From: Chrysomallon squamiferum
Lineage: Eukaryota; Mollusca; Gastropoda; Neomphalida; Peltospiridae
Length of the DNA: 40,000 bases
NCBI GenBank assembly: GCA_012295275.1
Contig: CM022667.1
Location: 11,947,538 to 11,987,537, forward strand
Direction: 5' to 3'
Part shown: one piece after another, positions 25,544 to 40,000 of the stretch
Layout of the letters: each line of letters starts with the position of its first letter
Position numbering within the stretch: the stretch's first letter is position 1
Translations under genes and position numbers: made by a program
Notes under the pieces: model-generated
The model's input: the letters and a program-made list of their open reading frames with translations, nothing else
Told to the model about the DNA's origin: nothing
Databases searched by the model: none

Positions 25544-26645
25544 GTATCTTTCATTAGTCTGTAAAAAAAACAACAACCCAAAACTACACAATTTTTGCAC
25601 TTCCATCTAAATATTACCATAACACAATAAAGTAATAAAAATAAATAAATAAATAAATAAATAAAATATAATACTAATAATACTAATAAACAAAATAATC
25701 TTTCATGTTTTTTAAAATAAAATAAATTTATATTACTTTCCTCTGTTCCAAATGTAGTAAAAAAAAAAAAAAAAAAAAAAAAAACAAGTTGCAAAACAAA
25801 AAAATCTAAATTAAAATGGAAACAATATAAAAATTAAAATGTTCAAATTACAATCTTAAATGCAGACATTACCTTCACTTTTCATTAACTTACATTCTTC
25901 TTCTTAATAACAAAAGTAAAATTATACTTACTTTAAAACAACACAAGAGAATCACTTTACATTACATCTAGACTCAGTGTAATGATTGAAAACCAGAGTA
26001 AATGATATGATATACTTGTAATAATAAACAAACGATCTGTTAAGATTTAACCGTATTAACAATTAGACACACGTTCCATAATAACTAAACTGAAAAAAAA
26101 ATAAAGATAAAAAACAAAGTATAAAAATTACTTTCCAGATCGAAAACAAAAAATCGGATTGGTCCACATTATCACTGAAGTCGATAAGGTAAAATCAGAA
26201 CATTTTAAAATTTTACATCATATACTGTTGTCTTCTAAATAAACATTCTAGAACATTAGACAAATGCTCTATACAGTCTGCTATCATTAAAACACAATAC
26301 TTAGGTCATGTAATGCTGCTTCGAGGAATATATTTATGTTTATCAGAACATATATTAATCTCACATACCTTGATAATCTGACAAATATATTTTCATTTCT
26401 AATAATTTTTAAGAATCTAAAATAATAAAAAATGTTAACACTATCAATGTTATAAATGCATGTATGTATATACTTCAGCTTTGGACACTGAAAAATGAAC
26501 AAATAAACCTACTCCAGCACAGCAACTATGTCATAACATATATATACTCATGTACATCACATAGTTATAATAATAGTAACAAATGAACACTATAAATTTG
26601 GTTCCTGAACCATGAAAGAAATGCACAGATCAATTAACATCGTTA
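24903..26645. other. AT-rich, downstream of CCDC102A
   Basis: Contains (AAT)n at 25489-25542, AAAT at about 25640-25664 and poly(A) at 25758-25784. No coding signal. Part of it could be an extended 3' untranslated region of the minus-strand gene, which the sequence alone cannot settle. Confidence 0.55.
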
Positions 26646-26648
26646 TAA

Positions 26649-26654
26649 TTTAAT
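26649..26654 (-). promoter_or_regulatory. Possible poly(A) signal of CCDC102A
   Basis: ATTAAA on the minus strand, about 180 bases past the stop codon. It is the nearest usable hexamer I found; no AATAAA is seen closer. Confidence 0.3.
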
Positions 26655-26830
26655 TTCTTTTATAAATCTGACACCAGATGTTGTAACAAATGGGAAAAAA
26701 AAAAAAAAAAAAATTCCGAGAAGATGAATTTGAATTAAATAATCTCATTCGGAGGCTTCTCGTCCATTTTTTTCACAAGCATGGATGCTTTTACTCTCTG
26801 AGAAAAGGTCGTTGCCACAGCAACAAGAGG

Positions 26831-33515
<6,685 letters not shown>

Positions 33516-34711
33516 TTTTTTTTTTTCCCCACAATTTTAAATCAATTTACAAGAACAAGACAATACAGTGTGGTGTTTTAGTAACACTTCAGCACCTTTT
33601 AATGTTGTTGTGGTAGCTGTAGTAGTAGAATTAGTTGTTGTATTATCAGAAAGGAGTAAGTTCAGCACTGGTTCTGATTAAGGATAATATTACTTTCTTT
33701 TTCTCATTTTTATTTTCTTACAAAATTCTAATCCAGTATATGCCATGTATCAAATATTGCTCAAATATATATCTGACCATAATAATTATATTTTGTTTTG
33801 ACTGCAAAATCAGATGACATATTTTTATGTAAGAATATATATCAAGATAACTAGACTGCTGTGCGGAACATGACATCACTAAACATATTTATTTTAGATG
33901 TTCCTTTCTTTCATTGTTGTAAAAGCCGTAAATCTTTTTCTTTGTAATATTCCATGGTACACTTCACATTGTTTTTGTTCTGAAAATAAAATCACAATAG
34001 TTGACATTATTAATCAGTGAATGAATTTTAAATTTCATCAAACAAGATCTTGGATAAATGAATGGCTAAATGGATATAGAAAGGGTTAAAAGAAAGCTAG
34101 GAACATTTTTTTTTCTTTTTCTGTGGACTTGTATTGAGGGGCAAATGTAAAATATTAATGATTAATAAATAAAGAACATTCACTAAAATTTCTAATGCTC
34201 TAAAAGAACAAAATCAATCATAAAATCTTAAAATACTACAGAAATATATAAAAAATATATAATCAAATGATTCATTTTGAAATTACACCAGTCCTTTACA
34301 ACTAATATTTTATTTTTCTGAGAGAGTAATTAATAAAAGTTCAGTTCCTAAATTTTTACATACTCTTGTCTGTGCTGACAACACAACACAATAAATGTAC
34401 TCCATGAGGTAATCAACAATGAGGTCAAAACATATTTCATGGTTAAAAATAACTGGAAGTTAACTGATATAAAATTACAGACCAACACACTTGGGAAATA
34501 GGTTTATAATATATTATAATGATTTTAAACACGCACATATTTACATACAGTTAAAAAGGTGCATTAGTAGGCCTATATATCATTATAATTATCATTATAT
34601 TATTATAATTTATATCTGAAATTTCTTTTATCTGCTTATAATTTTGAAGAATCTGACTTGCTGATGATCTACCCCACAAATTAAGATATTATTTACATTA
34701 TACATCATAGA

Positions 34712-34774
<63 letters not shown>

Positions 34775-35088
34775 TTAATTCATATATATCTTAAGTAAAT
34801 AATTTATTAAAATAACACAAATAACATATCAATAATAAACATACTAAAACCAAGACATATATCATATAACAAGTTGTTAAAAATAGGTGAACATTTTAAT
34901 CACTCATTCACCGCAACACGTAAGGTGCTTCGATTCGTCCGAATAATTATCAAGAACTCTCTTTAATGAGAGAGCTGTTGATTGATGAAAATAATAACAA
35001 TATAACTATAACAGATATTATGAAATTATGGTTTTAATGTTAATAAAACAAACGCCAACTCGGCGATTTAAAAACTCCATATCCTTAC
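33516..35088 (-). other. Likely 5' untranslated intron of CCDC102A
   Basis: AT-rich, with (AAT)n at 34714-34774 and no coding signal. If the GTAAGG donor at 35088 is used, this region is the first intron. The 3' side near the ATG is A-rich rather than pyrimidine-rich, so the acceptor is uncertain (GAGTCAG at about 33504 is one option). Confidence 0.4.
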
Positions 35089-35175
35089 CATTTAAAAAAA
35101 TAAAATAGGGTAAATTCTTCGAAAAAAAATTGATTGTCAAAACAAATATGGCGACCTCTCTCGCGAGACTTTGCG
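35089..35175 (-). promoter_or_regulatory. Candidate CCDC102A promoter and first exon
   Basis: 35159-35168 is the perfect palindrome TCTCGCGAGA, known as a core promoter element of housekeeping genes in vertebrates. Next to it, ATATGGCGACC resembles a YY1-type ATGGCG element. On the minus strand a strong donor, ATG|GTAAGGAT, lies at 35088, about 70 bases further on, which would end a non-coding first exon. The patch is richer in CG than the surrounding kilobases. Confidence 0.45.
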
Positions 35176-35220
35176 AGAAAACCTAGAAACTGAAAGTAGA
35201 ACGAAGACTGACAATAATTC

Positions 35221-35224
<4 letters not shown>

Positions 35225-35278
<54 letters not shown>
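35225..35278. repeat. (GT)n microsatellite, 27 units
   Basis: Pure GT run just upstream of the candidate promoter. Confidence 0.97.
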
Positions 35279-35281
<3 letters not shown>

Positions 35282-35814
35282 CGAGTTTGTGATATATATT
35301 TGTTTTCTTACAAAAAGTCATATAAATAGTTTACGCTCCCTTGTCTTGTCCTATCAACTAATTTTGTCGTTCTCAGAATCGATCTCTGTCGATAAATAGC
35401 ATCCGCTATCGAAAGATTTTTCTCGTTCGTTTGCTGGAATTCATGCCGTTAGTTTATTGTTTTGCAAATTTTTTATTTTGTTACAATTAACTGTTTTCAT
35501 TTCACTTTCAGAAAGGAGGCAAAATAAATCCTTTCCATTTGCCTGGTTTCAGTATATAAATTATCTTTTATTTACGTACAACGACAACAACAACAACAAC
35601 AACGACTACTACTACTACAACTACTACTACTGCTGCTGCTACCGCTACTACAACTATTTCAACTGCTAATAATAATAATTTATTCTTTAAAGTTTTAAAC
35701 TGTAAATTTATGATACTTTTTTTTTACATTGACCTGTTTATTTATATACATATTTTAATAAATAAATAAATAATGATGATGGTGATGATGATAATAATAA
35801 TAATGATTATTCTG

Positions 35815-35847
<33 letters not shown>

Positions 35848-37372
35848 TATGAGAAAAGGAAAAGAGAGGGAGGAGATGTTTCTTTACTTTTCTTATATTT
35901 TATTTGATATAATAATAATAATAATAATAATAATTTTAAAAAAAAAGAAGAAAAAAAGTAAGATTTATTTCCCCTTTCTATTAATATATTCATAGCCAGC
36001 TGGCCTATGAAAATTAAATCTACGCTATTTTATTTTATCTGTTGACAGGAGTAAAAGTAATGGACACGGCGATATTAAAGGAAATTTGCGGGGTCAGTCT
36101 GTGTAGAGTTGTATCAATGGATGATATTAACGTCTAGTGTGTAAATGCCCTTGCTCACAATGGTGATAGGAAAATAACGAGTTATTTCAGTTTTTGTGTC
36201 AGAATCATCTCAGATGTATTTCTTATAAATTTTGTCTTCGATTAAACTCAGGAATTAAACATAAAACACGCACAAACATACACAGACAGACAAACACACA
36301 GACAGACACATATATACACTCATAAACACGCTCTGGACAACCACTTTCGACAAGTCACGTGCACCTAAAAAAAAAAAAAAAAAACAACAAAAAAAACAAA
36401 TATTGCAATATATTTTATAAACTGTCGATCGCGGGTTTAACACTGTTTTCACTTTCACGGTATCTGTCATCTCGGATTTCTGTATAATGAAAAAAAAAAA
36501 AAAAAAAACCTTTCATCACCTCCCACATTTCCTTTTATTACGGGAGTTACCTGGTACACAGAACGGTGTTAATTAAGGTTATCTTGTCTTCATCACGACA
36601 ATTTGACGGCAACACGTCACTTTTTATCTCACGGGTAACGTTTGGTTGTCGTTTAAAATTGCGAATCTCTCCCCCTTTCGTATAAAATGGAAAAGATAGA
36701 AGTGATAAATATGATTTGGTGTTTATCAAGGTAGGCTGCAGAACTTTTATTATTTTCTCTTTTTTGTGTGTTTTAGTATTAATGTTTTTTTTTTGTTGAT
36801 TTTTTTAAATGTTATTATAACACACATATGCATATGTTTATTTGTGTGTGGTGCTGATGTGTATTCTTTGAACTGTAATGCTGTGTATGAATATGTAAGC
36901 ATGTCGGTCAAAAATAGTCTGAGAATTTATAAAAATGACCGTAGACCTAGTATAAACTGTACACATATAATTAATCTGTATGCGTATACGCGTTTTTTAA
37001 TTTTAAAAAATCGAAAAGTTATTTCTGTCACGTTATTACAGAAAGACTGAAAAGATTGCCAACTAAGGAAATAGTCCTAAAAGTTCATTTGCATTCGAAA
37101 TATTTCAGTTTGGTGTGTACAGTTCTGAGTTATATTTAAGATAACCATATTTAAGGCCTAATGATTTTATATTTTCACTTGAATAGTAACAGTTATGGCA
37201 GAGTAGCAGAGGTTCAATAGTAGTAGTAATACTAGTGGTGCTGTTAGTAGAGTTAATAGTAGTAGCAGTCGTTTTAATAGTTACAGTAGTGCTGGAAACA
37301 GTAGCAGTAGTAATAGTAGCTATTTTCTTTATGCATTTTGTTAAATTTTAAATCGCCAGTAAAAACCATTTC
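35279..37372. other. Intergenic region between the two genes
   Basis: Holds CAA/CTA/CTG triplets (35578-35660), AAAT, GATGAT and AAT arrays (35757-35935), poly(A) at about 36367-36384 and 36490-36507, and degenerate TAG triplets at 37215-37320. The last block may lie in a 5' untranslated region or its intron. No further gene recognised. Confidence 0.65.
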
Positions 37373-37385
37373 AGATCATTCGACG

Positions 37386-37800
37386 ATGAAGCTGTTGTTT
37401 TTCCTGACGTTTCTGGTTTTGTCTGTGTCGGTTATCTGTCAAAGATGTGAAAAACGAATTAGAAAAAGGGAAAATAGAAACGAAAGATGAATTGGAAATC
37501 GACCAGAAAGGGGCGGGAGACACGGGGCAGACCAAAGAAGGGGAGGTTACTGCAGATAATGGAAAAGGGGAGGTAACGTCAGAGAATACCGAAGAGAATA
37601 CAACTGCAGATAAAGGTGAAGGGGAGTTAACTGCAGATAAAGTTGAAGGGGAGGTAACTGCAGATAAAGCCGAAGGGGAAGTAGCTTCAGATAGCAGTGA
37701 AGCTGAGACTCCCGGTGATAAAGAAAAAGGGGCCATGACTCCTGAGGTTCAGTCGGCTCCACCCAAATCTGGAGCTGAAGCCGAACCCAAAATGACAAAC
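37386..37800 (+). CDS. Knottin-like gene exon 1: signal peptide and acidic region
   Basis: A probable acceptor (ACCATTTCAG, ending 37373) lies 12 bases before the ATG, so this exon may begin there with a 5' untranslated exon upstream. The ATG frame gives the signal peptide but stops at 37490. The acidic frame is open from 37408 to the donor GTAAGT at 37801 and has no ATG of its own before about 37735. The 415-base coding length is one more than a multiple of three while both ends are phase 0, placing one extra base (or two missing) between about 37425 and 37447. Confidence 0.75.
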
Positions 37801-37829
37801 GTAAGTAAATGTGTAAGTATTTTACAAAA

Positions 37830-37877
<48 letters not shown>

Positions 37878-37982
37878 ACGTGTCTATATGTTTTTATATC
37901 AGTGTGTATGCCTGACAATAAATAATTTTGTTTTTATATTCATTTCATTCCTGTCTTAGATTTATTAGCATATTATAAATGT

Positions 37983-38035
<53 letters not shown>

Positions 38036-39768
38036 ATTTATTTATTTATCTTTAATTTACTTTTTATTATTATTATTATTTTTTTCATCTCCTTCTGTAA
38101 CATCTGTAATATTACATATTATATAAGTATACTTCTGCTGGAGTAATTGTCTTCTCTTTGCAAGATAACGAACCTTTTTTTTTCTTTTTCTTTCAAATAG
38201 TCAACAAATGCCTCAATTATACTTATTTCATCGGTGATTTTTAAAAACCTCTGACATGTAGTAAAACTCTTAGGTCAGCTTCTGATATTAAAATTAAAAT
38301 TAAATAAATAATAAATAAAAAAGAATGAATTCTTTTACTTTATAGTGCTCCCCACAAAACAACTTCTGCAGTTTAAACTACCCTTGTTGCATGGGTCTGA
38401 GATGTGTAGGTGGAATTTGCCAGGCAGGAAACGGACAGGTATGTGTACACACATGTGTTATTCTTTTATTTCATAATTTAATATTTCAAAACATAAGTAA
38501 TTCTTATATTTAAATACACTCAGCCTTCTATAAATATGCTTTTTTTTTTTTTTTATTTCGTGATTTCATATTCTTAAAAGATAATCATTCTTTTATTATT
38601 TTACACATATGTTATTATTTTATTTGGTATTCAAAAACACATGTCATGGTTTTAATAATAATAATAAAAAAATAAATAAAAACAAAATTAAAAAAAAGAG
38701 AAAAAATAAAGGCAATAAAAAAAAAACCAACAAAAATAAATAAAAAAAAGGACGACAAAAAACAAAAACAATAAAACAACAACAAAAAAAGTTTTAAAAA
38801 CCAACAACTAACCAGCCAAACAAACAAACAAAATCCCCTCTAAGAAAACCCACAAAGCAAACCGACTTTTAAAAAACAAAAAAACAAAAAAACAAAAACA
38901 ATATATATCTTTGATAAATAAAATTGGCTGGGAAGGGAAATACCCCAATATGTTTCCCGAGGAAAATCCACCATGCTACTAATCAAAGCTAGGGTCACCA
39001 TGGTAATATCTCCCCTGTACATTATAATATTACATACATAACTGACACACAAATATTATGACATGTATGTAATAACGGTGATCATGAAACTTTATGATCG
39101 CGTCATTATGTCGGTGATGATACTGTTTATGACGACATTTTCATGTTAGCGATGAGAATGATAATGAAAATTTCTGGATGGTGTTGATGTAGGTATTAAG
39201 GACCATGGTAATCTTGATGTAGGAATGATGATGTTGATGATTACCATGACAATGACGATAAAGATCGCATTTCAGGATGAATATTGAGATCTAGATACTA
39301 GTTGTAATCAGTTTTGACTGGAGATAATGATAAAGATGCTGCTGCTATGTTAACTGTCTATGAATAGTGTACAAGCGAAGGAGGACGTTGCAGTGACAGT
39401 CCTCTGACTCCAATGACGCCGTGCTGCAGTGGGCTGACGTGTCGTACTGACACTGGGATGCCTTATGAAACCTGTTCTGGCACTTCCCAGGTACTTATTA
39501 CCAACATAGTAGACGTCGTCGTCATCATCATCATCATCATCATTATATTCTTCACATTCACATTGACAACAAGTGTCATTACCATTAAGAATATTGTTTT
39601 TATTATTATTATTACTATTATTATTATTATTATTTTAGTGTATTCCTCTGTACCAGCAATGTCAACCTAACAGCATCCTTCAGAGATGTTGTAACAATGG
39701 TCAGTGCCAACAACAACCAGGTGGATTTCAATATACCTGTCAGCCAGGCGGTGGACAGGTAAAATTAT

Positions 39769-39867
<99 letters not shown>

Positions 39868-39914
39868 ATTTACAGTGTATACCTCTGAACCAACAATGTC
39901 AGCCTTTCAAATGA
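37386..39914 (+). CDS. Secreted acidic protein with tandem cystine-knot modules
   Basis: Five coding exons: 37386-37800, 38346-38438, 39368-39490, 39639-39758, 39876-39914; about 262 residues. Seen: an N-terminal hydrophobic signal peptide ([18 protein letters not shown]), a Cys-free acidic region of about 119 residues with a nine-residue repeat (GEVTADKxE), then modules starting on the first base of exons 2, 3 and 4. Each has six Cys in C-x6-C-x(5-10)-CC-x4-C-x(4-10)-C order. Exon 5 has the first two Cys and then a stop. Known: this framework is that of inhibitor cystine knots, found in toxins, protease inhibitors, antimicrobial and shell or extracellular matrix proteins. The activity here is not known, and nothing in the sequence says toxin. 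All introns are GT-AG and phase 0. Signal peptide and acidic region are offset by one base. Confidence 0.8.
37540..37707 (+). repeat. 27-bp coding repeat (GEVTADKxE)
   Basis: Five to six copies of GGGGAGGTAACTGCAGATAA plus seven bases, in frame with the acidic region. One copy is expanded (ending in TADKGE). Substitutions mostly keep the acidic character. Confidence 0.85.
37801..38345 (+). repeat. Knottin-like gene intron 1 with GT and TTTA repeats
   Basis: GT run 37833-37876 and TTTA tetranucleotides 37982-38033. GTAAGT...TATAG boundaries. Confidence 0.9.
38346..38438 (+). CDS. Knottin-like gene exon 2: module 1
   Basis: 31 codons. Cys spacing C-x6-C-x5-CC-x4-C-x4-C, then a Gly/Gln tail. 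Acceptor TATAG, donor GTATGT. This is the most compact and most typical module. Confidence 0.85.
38439..39367 (+). other. Knottin-like gene intron 2
   Basis: Holds a long A-rich low-complexity stretch (about 38657-38905), a short island of normal complexity (38935-39050) and degenerate GATGAT triplets (about 39075-39345). No extra cysteine-rich exon seen. Confidence 0.75.
39368..39490 (+). CDS. Knottin-like gene exon 3: module 2
   Basis: 41 codons. Cys spacing C-x6-C-x10-CC-x4-C-x10-C, with the CCSGLTC core parallel to CCMGLRC of module 1. Acceptor AATAG, donor GTACTT (weak). The frame stays open through intron 3, but then runs into exon 4 in the wrong frame. Confidence 0.83.
39639..39758 (+). 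CDS. Knottin-like gene exon 4: module 3
   Basis: 40 codons. Cys spacing C-x6-C-x8-CC-x4-C-x10-C. Gln-rich, ending in a Gly-Gly-Gly-Gln tail. Acceptor TTTTAG, donor GTAAAA. If intron 4 is retained, translation stops after three more codons. Confidence 0.84.
39759..39875 (+). repeat. Knottin-like gene intron 4, almost all (TC)n
   Basis: Of 117 bases, 39771-39866 is pure TC, about 48 units. The dinucleotide run forms the whole polypyrimidine tract of the following acceptor. Confidence 0.95.
39876..39914 (+). CDS. Knottin-like gene exon 5: truncated module
   Basis: Twelve codons and TGA. The first eight residues (CIPLNQQC) copy the start of module 3 with one change, then the frame ends. Acceptor TTTACAG. 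It could be the natural C-terminus or a worn fourth module. Confidence 0.7.
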   Translation, partial: CIPLNQQCQPFK

Positions 39915-39919
39915 ATAAA
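39914..39919 (+). promoter_or_regulatory. AATAAA overlapping the stop codon
   Basis: A canonical poly(A) hexamer begins on the last base of the TGA. If used, the 3' untranslated region would be only tens of bases. A later AATAAG near 39950 is an alternative. Confidence 0.4.
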
Positions 39920-40000
39920 CAAACAAACAGAAACTTATTGAAAACAAAGAATAAGGAATTTTATTGGAGCTTTTATTGTTACTTTATAAGCAGACAAATT

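Noticed and set aside
38840-39052. 70-codon minus-strand frame in intron 2 of the knottin-like gene.
   Set aside because: It has no recognisable domain and half of it lies in A-rich low-complexity sequence.
39413-39670. 85-codon frame running from module 2 through intron 3.
   Set aside because: It is a read-through of the intron. GT-AG borders fit and the downstream part meets exon 4 in the wrong frame.
37386-39914. Calling the cystine-knot gene a venom toxin.
   Set aside because: The cysteine framework is shared by many non-toxic secreted proteins, and nothing else in the sequence points to venom.

Overview
The window is eukaryotic nuclear DNA from an animal. It is AT-rich, packed with mono-, di- and trinucleotide repeats, and its genes are split by short GT-AG introns. 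The overall look (an invertebrate CCDC102 orthologue, dense microsatellites, a secreted multi-module cystine-knot gene) fits a marine invertebrate, most likely a mollusc. That taxonomic guess is an inference; no marker gene in the window proves it.

Only two genes can be supported, both in the right third. (1) On the minus strand, about 26.65-35.2 kb, lies a complete orthologue of CCDC102A, a coiled-coil protein. Seven coding exons were found by eye, all six introns are GT-AG, and the predicted length is about 539 residues. A candidate promoter and non-coding first exon sit near 35.1 kb around a perfect TCTCGCGAGA palindrome. Two exons each lack one base, so no continuous open frame shows in the raw sequence. 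(2) On the plus strand, 37.38-39.91 kb, is a gene for a secreted protein: signal peptide, acidic region with a nine-residue repeat, then three exon-encoded six-cysteine modules with inhibitor-cystine-knot spacing (C-C-CC-C-C), and a short last exon carrying only the first two cysteines. All visible introns are phase 0, so each module is a symmetric, shuffleable exon. I could not assign it to a named family. Its first exon also has a one-base frame offset between signal peptide and acidic region.

From 1 to 26.6 kb I found no gene. This part holds long microsatellites (TC, GA, GT, AT, TAC, AAT), five minisatellite or degenerate tandem arrays (about 3.6, 9.9, 13.2, 16.5 and 17.5 kb), and a dispersed repeat at 8.3-9.2 kb with a partial second copy at 11.8-12.06 kb. 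The first copy carries a 100-bp inverted repeat (about 94% by eye) round a 235-bp spacer. Roughly 20.7-26.6 kb is extremely AT-rich and shows nothing else.

The most notable points are the modular knottin-like gene with its truncated last module, the long inverted repeat, the 30-bp minisatellite whose unit contains a hairpin and a palindrome, the duplicated 3' splice sites in two CCDC102A introns, and the three one-base frame breaks in two otherwise well-preserved genes, which look more like residual assembly indels than true gene decay.
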